Below are positions 50,183-64,000 of a stretch of DNA of 64,000 bases, piece after piece (within the stretch, counting starts at the first letter, position 1; every line of letters starts with the position of its first letter). The position numbers and the translations under genes are program-made. The stretch is from Hermodice carunculata. Lineage: Eukaryota; Annelida; Polychaeta; Eunicida; Amphinomidae. The notes under the pieces were generated by a model. The model had not been told where the DNA came from. It searched no databases and saw nothing but the letters and a program-made list of their open reading frames with translations. The stretch lies in NCBI GenBank assembly GCA_964020975.1, contig OZ026624.1, forward strand, positions 30,768,850 to 30,832,849, in the 5' to 3' direction.

Positions 50183-51946
50183 CAACAAAATAATTGTTAA
50201 TGTACTGCTACACATAGACTAAGCTTAGAAAGGCAGTGTCTATATTCTTTGTTCCATACACAATTATATAACGGCACTGCAACATCATTTGACGTCATGA
50301 TTTGGATACATTCAAGATTGGAATTAGAATGCTGCGATATATGGTCCCCGATATGCGACGTTGATAGCAGATTTGGAATTTATTGTGACGTAAATGTCCC
50401 AACAGGACGTTGTGATTTAATTTGTTCAGACGGCGTGTCAGGGGTGAAATGGGAATGTGTAGACCGAGAAAAGTCAAAGAGACCATCCCGTTACATGGTG
50501 CCCTACAGTTTGGAATTCTTCCGTAATAAGATTTTTCAGGTTTTTTTGGTGTTAACTAAAACCATGTTGGATACAATAATCTCTAAATGGCCGCCCACGA
50601 TATATATGTATAATGATGTTGTTTGTTTTACCTACTGTGTAAAGCCTTACTTTTTCATGTATTGCATCTCGTTATAAAAGGGTAATCTACTCTCGTGCAT
50701 TGATTGTATGTGATTTGAAATTGAACTCCGACCACACTATCGTAATCATTTCGCTAGGTAATGGTAATATAATTGAATGAACTAATAGGTTCCATATATA
50801 GCAATATTAACCTTGCCCATTTCCGAAAGTACGTTTCAAGTGCTTATGTTGACATGAATCAGGGCTGTCCAGGGTAAAACATAGCCGCGTTCGTAGGATT
50901 TTATCAACCAGCATGACATGCTTGGGCTTAATGGTATCAAATTAAAAACTGAATAGGTTTAGCCCCTCAGTGATGACAGAGTTTGAAGAATAAACCAAAC
51001 CCTGGGTACAGATTCGGCTTTTATACTTATTTGTTTTTTTTCCTTGTGCAATTTAGCGTCTCCGCGTTTCTTTGATTTTCGTCTCATTACATTTTTAGAG
51101 GATGACAAATCAAGTAGAACCGCCCCTCTGTGTTCTAAATCTCTGGTTATAAATATTTCTGTACCAACCGTACTTACATGACAATGTCTATCATGGATTC
51201 AAGGTAATTATTTGAAACCATGTGGCAGGAGCCATTAATTATTCACACCTGCCAATTCGAGTCGCACATAATATTTGTCTAAATGCTTTTTCGGTGCACA
51301 ACGGGTGTAAGTGTGTAAAACAACCTTTTTGGCAAACGACCACAAAAAATAATGTTTTCTGGACTCACATCAGATGAAATTTTACACAGAATACGGCGTC
51401 GTCTGTAGCTGTTCCCGGATGGCTATACTACCTTAGCTTCCATTGTGTTCGATGGTTTGCGACAGCTGTCGTGACGGTTCCACATGCACAACTACAGAAA
51501 CGTTGATAAGAATTTTGGCAAAATTCAAGCGCAATCCCTGGTGAGATCACAATTTACTACCTACGCCCCCAGAGCACAAATGGATAGGCAAAAGGTAAAC
51601 GTTGCAGTGTCAGCGTGAAAGTACGAAGAGGTGTCTGTCTCTTCCTTAGTTCACCCTTGCAGAAAGCTCAGAATGAAAATGTTATGAGGCTCATGACTCT
51701 ACCAGAGGCGCACTTAAAGGGCCTGACAACGTACACTTTAGATGCACATGCCAAATGTTCAAACGATCATCGTTTCACTGTCTCTCAGGAGGCGTGCAAA
51801 AGTTACCGAAGAGAAACAATGCATGTGCAGAACACTGTATAGAACAGTAAAATAGATCCACCGATGCATGCTTTGTGCCTGCCTGGCTTATCAAATGCAC
51901 AGGAAGGCGCAGTATATATTTGCACATCAGTACACTGACTGCTTAT
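50183..51946. other. 3' flank of the glycosyltransferase; no other gene seen
   Basis: About 1.8 kb. If the gene ends at 50182, the nearest clear AATAAA is at 50989-50994, giving a 3' UTR of about 0.8 kb. A 142-codon frame at 50249-50677 has several Cys residues but matches no domain I recognise. Confidence 0.45.
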
Positions 51947-52299
51947 GGCAAGCCGTTTTGTCATAGTCCTACTAGGCGGTAACGCTAAATAATTTGGCGA
52001 TTTCGCTAAATCGTTTAAGGACATCCCTAAGTCATTTAGTGATATCACTAAATGATTTGGCAATGCCTCTGAATCATTTAGCGATATCGCTTGATGATTT
52101 AGAGAATCGCCAAGTGATGTAGTGATAATCCTGAAGGTTTAGCCAAATTTCCAAATGATTTAGCGAGGTCGCTAAATTGTTTAAGGATATCGCTGAATGA
52201 TTTAGTGATATCCGTTAATCTTTTAGCAATAGCGCCTTATAACACATATAGCAATATCGTTAGGTCATTAAGCGATATCGCTAAATCTATTCGGCTTCC
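51947..52299. mobile_element. Palindromic-array foldback element B1
   Basis: It begins GGCAAGCCGTTTTG, the same end as the elements at 27787 and 28101, and finishes near TCGGCTTCC, a weak inverted copy. The interior is a 21-bp-period array: GATATC (or variants) followed by a 15-base odd palindrome near GCTAAATCATTTAGC. Hexamers at 52041, about 52062 and 52083 are 21 apart. The minus strand reads a 7-residue period (SLNDLA-like), which is a by-product of 21-bp phasing and not evidence of a protein. Confidence 0.75.
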
Positions 52300-52555
52300 T
52301 GTCCTATTTTGGTCAAATGTAGCTCTTGACTTGTTGGGACGTGCGATAGCATCATCCTCCTAAGTGTCCTGTCGAGAATTCATCACCTTCACCGGCATGC
52401 TCAATGGGTTAATTACCGTGCTGCAGAGATACTGAATGCGGACTATTAATTTTGTCCACAAACTTACCAGCTAGGCATGCAGATCTAAATGCTTGCTCCT
52501 TCATGCCAATCACTTTACAGGCACAGTACAATTATCCAACATGAACCGATTCACC
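52300..52555. other. Non-repetitive interval between two B-type arrays
   Basis: About 255 bp with no GATATC periodicity, separating element B1 from the larger array. Confidence 0.6.
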
Positions 52556-53295
52556 AATGTAGTGATATTTGCTAAATCATTTAGCAATATGCTAAATACA
52601 TCTTATAAGGACATATTCCAATATCGTTTGGTGGTATTTCTAAATCAAATAAGGATACCTCTAAATATGGCAAGTTGTTTTGACAGTTAGTCCTATTTGG
52701 CGATATTGTTAAATCATTTAGCGATATCGCCAAATCATTTGGCGATATCGTTTAATATTTACTGATGCCACAAAATGTGTAGCGGTATCTCTAAATATTT
52801 AAGGCCATCATTAAATATTTAGAAATAAGGCTAATTTATAGCGACATTTATACTTTATTTAGCAATACCGTTAACTCATTTGGTGCTATCGCTGAAACAT
52901 CTGATTTGGCAATCTCTCTCAAAATGATCTAGCGATGTCGCTAAATCATTTAGAAATATCTTTAAATCATTCAGGGATATCACTAAATGATTTAGGGATA
53001 TCTGTTAAGGCGACCATTTAAAGATATCACCAAACGATTTAACCATATCGCCAAATCATTTGGCGATATCGGTAAATGGGTAATTGATGTCGCTAAATGA
53101 TTTAGTGGTATCGCCAAGTCATACTTGATATCAAAACAGCTTCCCACATCTAAATGATTTAAGGATATTACAAAATTATTTAAGGATATCACCAAATAAG
53201 ATCGTTAAGCAATATGGCTAATTGATTTTTAAGAAAGCGCTAAATGATTCAGATGTATTAACAAATTTGGCGATATCTCTAAATCAAATAAGGCT
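52556..53295. repeat. Larger B-type 21-bp palindromic array, interrupted by B2
   Basis: GATATC-type hexamers with TAAATCATTTA arms continue on both sides of element B2. The word CTAAATCAAATAAGG occurs just left of B2 (52640-52654) and again at the far right end (53279-53293). This suggests either a nested insertion of B2 into an older array or duplication within one. The right limit is where the periodicity stops. Confidence 0.65.
52669..53145. mobile_element. Palindromic-array foldback element B2
   Basis: It begins GGCAAGTTGTTTTGACAG and ends ATATCAAAACAGCTTCCC. The ends are inverted copies at about 12 of 15 positions and clear relatives of GGCAAGCCGTTTT. A TAGTCCTA-type word follows the left end in both B1 and B2. 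Clean units occur at 52702, 52723 and 52744, exactly 21 apart; the rest is decayed. Confidence 0.72.
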
Positions 53296-53554
53296 AAGTG
53301 TCAAGAAACGACTCACCATAGCTGTATGGGTAAGCCTCCAGGTGGGTGGAGAGGGAGTGCAGAATAGCAACAAAAGAGGCACATAACAACTACAATTGGC
53401 AGACACAGAGAAAAGGTAAAATGTAGGAGCAAAATATGGGTGCACGAAAGGTCAAAGGTAACCTCAAACTGGTACACTGCAAGGCATGCCTATATAATCA
53501 CAAGCACAGAAGATTTACACACCACAAACACACACTGAATGGAAAACTATACCA
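53296..53554. other. No recognisable feature
   Basis: Short unassigned stretch between the palindromic array and a microsatellite. Confidence 0.5.
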
Positions 53555-57699
<4,145 letters not shown>

Positions 57700-57940
57700 G
57701 CAATATTACTGTTCAAACACAAAACAAACAAAACAAAAACAAGACCGGAAAAAGACAAACGAAAAACAAAACAAGACAAGAAAAGACAAACAAAATTAAA
57801 AGGAAACAACCTCCCCCCCCAAAAAAAGGCAAAAACAAAACAAAACACCCCCCCCTAAAACATCAAAAACAAAAACAAAAAAAAACCAAAAAAAACACCT
57901 CCCTCCGCCTCAAAAATATTTAAAAAAAACAAAAAAACCC
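57700..57940. repeat. A-rich low-complexity tract
   Basis: About 240 bp dominated by CAAAA and AAAAC words with short C-runs. It might be the degenerate tail of a retrotransposed sequence, but no body was recognised. Confidence 0.8.
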
Positions 57941-59999
57941 GGAGACACAGTGGCGATGTTGCTATTCACCTCATTTGCACGAAGCAATATGGCAACATAC
58001 AGCGGTTATGTAACCACCACGTAGCACCCACATACCTGTGACATGTCATTGTTCCACATCTATATTCATACCACCGTAGCCATAATTTACCCGCATTCAG
58101 TCGGCATGTACCACGAATGTAGACCTTTTATAGCAAATAATTAGGTAATGCTGTTGAGTTATTATGTGTTCAAGTCACAAAAGCTCCCGTCTGTCTCCCA
58201 TTTTGAGAAACGAAGTGGTCGGCTATGAACGTGCGGCTCAAAATGGCTCAAAACGGCATATAGAATTGTATCAAGCAAAGTCAAAGGTTCACATCCATCA
58301 GGGGAATATAAAATGATGAAAACTCTGAACTTCCTGTCAAGCACATTTTATAAACAAATGACAAAAATATATTTGTGTAAGCAGGCTTGCTCAACCAAGA
58401 TTCAGGCTTGCTCAACCAAGATTCATCCGCTCTGTCTTTAGGTGTCCGACTTTAAGCATACACCGAGCGCAATTGACACTGTTGGTTGGTGAAAATTCAT
58501 TCAGCGGATGACAGAAGCGGTGACTGCATATCACTTAATTGTGTACAGTAGCACAGTGATGTACAAGACGCGGGCCCCGTGCTTGCTACTCTGCCCCATT
58601 GCTCATCATTACTAATCGATCGCAGGTTTTATCACAGATTGCTTTTCTGTTCAGTAGATCACAAACACACAAATACTCTGCTTTAAGCGACATTATACGG
58701 AATTGGTTTGTCAGAGCAGGCATAAGATTGTATCGACGACCGCGTGAAGATATGTGAGGATCCAGTTATTAGACTGTTTCTCCGATGTGTGTCGTTATTG
58801 ACTTGTTTCTCGTCCGTTGAGGGCTTTTTACTCTGGTGAGGCCATTTTGGTTTAAAGCATTGCCATTCTCTTTTCTTCAGGTATTGGTACGGACGTTTTA
58901 CTTTTGATTTTTATTGACTTCATTTGTTAACCATTTCAGTCTTTAAGGTATGAAATCAATCCTTTGGAAGAAGAACACAGCCTTATTGAAACAATCATGT
59001 GGAACTTATTGCCCTGTGATGTTCCAAACCATTCAGCGCTATCTCAATTACGATACATTCATCTTCTCTGTTAGGTTTAAATATATGTATAATATAATTT
59101 ACACGTGAAAATCAAACGTGTCTTATGTGTCCATTTCGATGAACAACCGAACCTTATGTATAATTTTGCTTAGTACTACAGTGCCCCTTTACTGTCCTGT
59201 ATCGGCTTATATATCTTTATTCATTCTGTGTGTCCCTGATTGGCCACGTACCATAGTGTGGATTGTGATGTTTCCTCTGTACCGTCTCTTGACTCTGCTT
59301 CACAAGAGCAATTTATTCTAGGCGCTACCCTCTTCCCGATTGCGAAATGAAGTAATGTTTAAATCACATTGCAATTCAAGAAGTAGAAGCGCACTCTGCT
59401 GTCTACCTACACAGTCAGCCATCTGGTTGTAATAAAACATCATCATCGTCATCGTGGTCGTCGTTGTCATCATCGTCATTATCACTATCACTGGCGTTAT
59501 TATATTATCATTAGCATCATATTCATTCTAAATCATTTATCGGCGTAAGTATTGTAGCCCTTATGCCATACATGTGAACTTGTAGTAGGTTCTGCATTCT
59601 GGATATTCAACCTGATCAATTGTACAATATGAACGTATACATTGCACTCTGTCATTATCTATTCATTGCTTCACTTGTAAACAAGCTGTTTCAGACACGC
59701 ACATTTAAGATTTACTGCATGTATAATATTTACTTTGTGAAAACGTATTTGCCATGTGTAACTTCATCAATTGTAAAGTTATTCTAACTTGGGGGACCTT
59801 GCATCTATTATGCACAGCACAATTTTCATCTCTGTACATGATTGTAAGACACAGAATAGAAAAAAAGATTTCTTTGTCGGCAAAGCAGTCTGTGTGCATA
59901 GAAGACTTTTAAAGATTAAATTTCATGTATTTGCTTAATTTATATAAATCAAACTGCTACAACGTTATGTCGTGTTCAGTGAATGCATCTATGTCACAA
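57941..59999. other. No recognisable gene; 21-bp duplication
   Basis: About 2.1 kb of unassigned sequence. CAGGCTTGCTCAACCAAGAT is repeated exactly at 58382 and 58403, a 21-bp tandem duplication unrelated in sequence to the GATATC arrays. A short ATC-rich patch lies at 59437-59520. Confidence 0.5.
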
Positions 60000-60530
60000 A
60001 ATGTACAATTGAATGACACATATATCTATAATAGTTTTGAAGTTATTCCAGATTCAAATTTTGTGAATTTGCCTAATTTGCATATACTTAAACCCTGCAA
60101 TTTTTGTTCATATTTCAGCAGATGCCGCTTTCAACAATCCATCAATTGAAGTTGAAATGGCACCTCTATGTGTTTTAGTTTTTGAAGTTATTCGAGATTT
60201 AAATTTTGTGTATTCTCCTAATTTACATAAATTAAAATCCTACAACTTTTTATTGCGGTCCATTGGATGTACTTATAGCATAACCATATGAATTAAGTTT
60301 TGAAATGCACCTCTATTTATAATAATTTCGAAGATATTCAACACCTAAACCTTTCACGTTCCCCTTATTTGCATAAATTAAAATTCTACAGCTTGGTTGT
60401 GGTTCATTGGATGCGTCTATAGCACAAACCCATGAATTAAAGTCGGACCTTTACCTTTTATAGATTTGAAGATATAAAACATTTCAAATGATCCCAATTT
60501 GCATAATTTTAACATGCTTTCTATTCCAAA
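60000..60530. repeat. 145-bp tandem repeat, four diverged copies
   Basis: GAAG(T/A)TATTC-type starts at 60039, 60184, 60330 and 60468, with spacings of 145, 146 and 138. Each copy continues with an AATTTGCATAAATTAAAAT-type line and a CACCTCTAT word. The second and third copies share a GGTTCATTGGATG-type word. The AT-rich, diverged copies suggest an old satellite-like array. Open frames in it have no meaning. Confidence 0.8.
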
Positions 60531-60814
60531 CCAGAGGTTTCATTTCACTACTAAGTTGATAATCACGCCAAGTTTGGTATTTCTCGGAACAATTATGTTA
60601 TTATAAACTGAGAACAAAATGTACAGGGAATTGATAATAGAATAAATAAATTAAAAAATATATATAAGGAAAGAAAGAAGAAAGAAGGAAAGAAAAAAGT
60701 GTTTGAGCGAAAACAATCATGCTTAGACATGGCTAAAGCTAATTCGGTTTCAGTTAAATGCGTGTCCATGAAAATTAGATGTGAACTCTTCAGGAGGATA
60801 CCATGGTCTTTTCG

Positions 60815-60815
<1 letters not shown>
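60531..60815. other. No recognisable feature
   Basis: Short unassigned stretch with a purine-rich patch near 60668-60697. Confidence 0.5.

Positions 60816-60905
<90 letters not shown>
60816..60905. repeat. (TA)n microsatellite
   Basis: About 90 bp of TA. Confidence 0.97.
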
Positions 60906-60907
<2 letters not shown>

Positions 60908-61338
60908 TATCGCACTTCCACACCGAAGGAACAAGAATAAGAATGTGAACCGAATAACATTTCTGGCAAATCTTTGCACAATTGTCCTTTGCTATTAAAA
61001 CAGGCGTCTCCTCATTAAGGTTGACGCTAAGTTTGTGTGCATTTGTTGGTTGACGAGTTGCTTGTGGTGTTATTAAAGTGGTAATTAATGATCTAATGAG
61101 GCAATCTATTGTGTTCTGTGCACATCTTGATGTTTTGATGAAGACACAGGGCCTCCGAGCTCAGAAGAACGGCACCACATAATCACTTTACCCAGGACCA
61201 TCCTTGTGTATATAGCATTAACAATCCATAAATTCCGTAATATACTGAAAAGTAGGGAGCCAATAAATACACAGGAATCATGGCGTCGGCATTCTAAAAT
61301 CATCAATTTAACATGAATTCAATGGATGTAAAACCCAG
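60906..61338. other. No recognisable feature
   Basis: About 430 bp of unassigned sequence at the 3' side of a minus-strand LINE. Confidence 0.45.
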
Positions 61339-61533
61339 TCAGAACGGTGAAGAGAATACGTCCTGCTTAAGCGCATTTGTTATATGTATGACAATAATCG
61401 CAGCAGAATTGACAAACTTCCTGTCCTTTAACAAAAAATTAAATACTTTTACATACTGATATTCCACAAACGCTGTTGACATATTTAGAAATATCCAGTT
61501 CACCTTGATATCATTAGATTTACAGTTATCCAT
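61339..61533 (-). mobile_element. Possible LINE RT motif A fragment
   Basis: The minus strand reads LNMSTAFVEYQYVKVFNFLL, which resembles the LDxSKAFDxVxYxKLF block of LINE reverse transcriptases, but with the catalytic Asp position altered. It sits just 3' of the C-terminal remnant of another LINE, like the fragment at 1-95. The match is short and worn. Confidence 0.4.
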
Positions 61534-63920
61534 GTTCGCCTGCGTTTAGCCAAGTCCAAGCATCTGATTTTCTCAGATAAATTGGCATGGCTGGTTCAAT
61601 GCATTGCACCTCCAATACTGTATATCGACTCCAAAATCAGGTGCCATATTCTAAGGTAGCTCTTATGAAGGAAATAGGCATAGCTTCTAAAGTTTTACTA
61701 ACGAACACGAATTTGAGATTGTTCATAATTTTATGATTGATTTATTAACAATTTCGGAAATATTATCAGACCGCTTTAAAAATAAACGTAATTTAAAGCC
61801 AATGTGCCGCTGTACGGTAACGTCTTGCAAGACATGGCCTTGGAAAAGAATAGAATGGTGATAAGCTGCATTCGTTTCCCTCAAAATAAGCAAAGAGTCT
61901 GCTTTTGATGCATTCAAAGTTACCAACTAATCTTTAGACCATTGATCTATATTTGAAAGATCGGTATTAATAATTACAGCTGTATATGCAGATAAAGAGA
62001 AGTATCATGAGCAAATAATTTAATGTTGGATTTAACAAGGTCAACCATATGGCTAATAAAATTAAGAACATTAGAGGTCCGAGTACAGGACTTTGTGGTG
62101 CCCCACCGCATATTTCCCTACACCTGGGGTCTGGCCCTGAATAACCACAGGTTGATAGCAATCATGGAGGTGATCAGAGAACCATCCACGGAGATTGCTT
62201 GCATCACCAGCTTTCTTTAGTTTGCACAAGAGACCCGAATGCCAAACTTTATCAAACGCCTTGCTTTTTTCAAGGAAATTGATTCAAGCCTCTTTCTGCA
62301 GATCAACAGCTAAACATGATTCGTAATTAAAGGGAGGGGTAACTGATTTATAGATGAATCATCCGATAACCAGATTGGTGAGCAGGTATAGGAGATTCTG
62401 GCGAAAAGAATAAAAACATGTTTAAAGACTATTTTTGAAACACTTCACAACTATTCAATGGTGCAGGCCTATAATTATTACATAATTCTTCAAGTATTTT
62501 TTACAAAGTGGCAAAGCATTTGCTTTCTTCCAGGCTGATGGACATTTTGTATTAACCAGCGAAAGATTAAACCGTTTAATGCGAGAGAAATAAGATGACC
62601 GGTACAGCTTCTTCGAGAAGGTAAGCACGTATGCCATAGTTGTTTTAGGCTTAGGAGTGTATTGAGGACCTCAGTTTCTGTAATAGTTAGAGTAATAAAA
62701 CCAAAAATAAAAACTTGGGGGTCTGTGATTTCAGGTAACGTGGCTTGAGTAGAGTCAATTTTGCATTGTTGTAAAATGAAAGTATTGAACGTTTCAGTTT
62801 TGGGGACAAGCTGTCAGATATATGTTTACCATCATATGACAAGGAAGGGATAGTTGTGGAAATTTTTTATTGAAAAAATATTTGACAGCACGCCACCAAC
62901 TTTTATTTTTACGAGCAGAATAGTTCAGGTTTGCAGACAACTTATATTATTATTATTATTATACTCCTCCGCGGCTAGTTTAAGTTTCTGCTGGTACTCA
63001 TTGCGGATATGAATGAAGGAAATTCATGCATTGGTTTTGCAACCTAGACTTTTACCCTGCTGTATTTACCTTTGACTTTACGTTTAAAACAATGGAAATG
63101 AGAATTAGAACATAGCAAGTCAAAAGGTCTCATTTCAATGTGCTTGTTAGGACTGCATTGAATTGCGGTTTCCATAAATAATGTAGTCCAAGAATTACAG
63201 CATACATCCTCATCGTCTATAACAAAACATGAATTCCAGTGCACACTAGAAAGAGGAGTTCCAAAGGCCCCAAGGTCTGCTCTATCGTAATTCCACATGT
63301 GACGTTTGAAAGATGCATCTTTTTTTTCGATCGAAGATGTAAATTAGCCCCCATGATACTGTGATCGGAGTTTCAGAGTGGAGGAAACACACGAATTTCC
63401 TGTAGGTAATGAGGTTTATTCAACAATATTTGATCTAGACATGTTTCTGAGTGTTCAGTAATACTAGTGGGTTCATTAATAAGTAAAGTTAACAATTTAG
63501 AACGTGCAAATTAATAGAGCTTAATGCCAGTTTGATTGTTGAAATCGCGGTTTAGATCTCCGCATAGAAAATACGAGAATCATCTACACAAGAACGTATT
63601 GTCATACAAAGAGTGGTATGCATAATAATTTGTATATCGTCAAGAACCAATCTCCTGGATGAAACAAGCTGGCATGAAAGTTTAATCATGAGAAGAATAA
63701 GACATTGAGACCCAGCATCTAACAGAACATGAACGCACATGAAACAAACAACACATACTGGTACTGATGACAGAAAAGATAGATTTCTTAAGCCCTCCAT
63801 ATGATGGCCCTCAACAGAGTAATCTAATTTTGAACGCCGCAGTAGTTGCGATCTGGAGAAGACAGGTGAATGTGTAAAAACCCCATATTGGTGCTTCCCA
63901 TGCTGAATGCTCAGCAACAA
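61534..63920 (-). mobile_element. Decayed LINE with endonuclease end and RT
   Basis: A minus-strand CR1/Jockey-like LINE. Traces in order from the right: CGDLNRDFNNQTGIKL and EHSETCLDQILLN...NSDHSIMGANL (endonuclease, about 63590-63340), TWNYDRADLGAF-like MWNYDRADLG...CFKRKVKGKYSR (63298-63044), SAWKKANALPLCKK (62637-62455), SKAFDKVWHSGLLCKLKKAG (about 62270-62200), GAPQSPVLGPLMFLI (near 62104), FAHDTSLYLHIQL and WLVTLNASKADSLLI (61926-61723), and IRATLEYGT (about 61655). The catalytic FADD reads FAHD. There are many frame breaks. The frame at 63552-63920 covers where the rest of the endonuclease should be but is not clearly recognisable. Confidence 0.82.
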
Positions 63921-64000
63921 ATTAAAAGGCTTTTAAATGCAGGTTGCCTCCTCAGCAGACTAAGAGCCCTGTGCTATCAATGTCCACTCGATCGGAGCTT

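Noticed and set aside
50249-50677. 142-codon Cys-containing frame after the glycosyltransferase
   Set aside because: The Cys spacing matches no domain I know, and no good acceptor joins it to the GT92 donor-like site at 50178.
51803-53195. Minus-strand frames with a seven-residue repeat (SLNDLA-like)
   Set aside because: The pattern is a direct result of the 21-bp palindromic DNA period; it is broken by stops and reads similarly on both strands.

Overview
The window is animal nuclear DNA, most likely from a marine invertebrate. The evidence is one host gene split by a 3.7-kb intron with standard GT-AG sites, at least six decayed non-LTR retrotransposon (LINE) copies, a decayed Tc1 transposon, and very many AT-rich microsatellites, including more than ten long (TA)n arrays. 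The LINE types fit a mollusc, brachiopod, annelid or cephalochordate, but the sequence alone does not fix the species. There are no bacterial-style operons, and most open frames are chance frames in AT-rich or simple-repeat DNA.

Layout. From 1 to 2930 lie two minus-strand LINE fragments. The larger one keeps an N-terminal 2A ribosome-skipping peptide, an APE-type endonuclease and a reverse transcriptase. From 3226 to 4955 is a plus-strand LINE of another type. From 5 to 26 kb is mostly unrecognised DNA with microsatellites, short hairpin elements (7658-7985, 21117-21189, 24748-24845), a possible LTR (9540-9962), a 45-bp minisatellite (about 14858-15000) and the first of three copies of a 67-bp palindromic module. 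From about 26.3 to 27.2 kb is a decayed Tc1 (DD34E) transposase, followed by a near-consensus histone-type 3' stem-loop. From 36.6 to 38.2 kb and 40.2 to 41.6 kb are two more plus-strand LINE fragments. From 45.0 to 50.2 kb is the only convincing host gene, a glycosyltransferase family 92 (DUF23) type II Golgi enzyme in at least two exons. From 60.0 to 60.5 kb is a 145-bp tandem repeat, and 61.3-63.9 kb holds another minus-strand LINE.

The most unusual structure is at two loci 24 kb apart (27787-28288 and 51947-53295). Both contain arrays built on a 21-bp period: a GATATC hexamer followed by a 15-bp perfect odd palindrome. The 15-mer differs completely between the loci (CAAAATTGAATTTTG at one, GCTAAATCATTTAGC at the other), yet both are capped by the same terminal sequence, GGCAAGCCGTTTT, and by its inverted copy. 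This looks like a family of non-autonomous foldback elements that keep their ends and their 21-bp architecture while exchanging the array unit. I do not recognise it as a described family.

Apart from the glycosyltransferase, no gene in the window can be assigned a host function. The gene's long intron, like the rest of the window, is filled with microsatellites.
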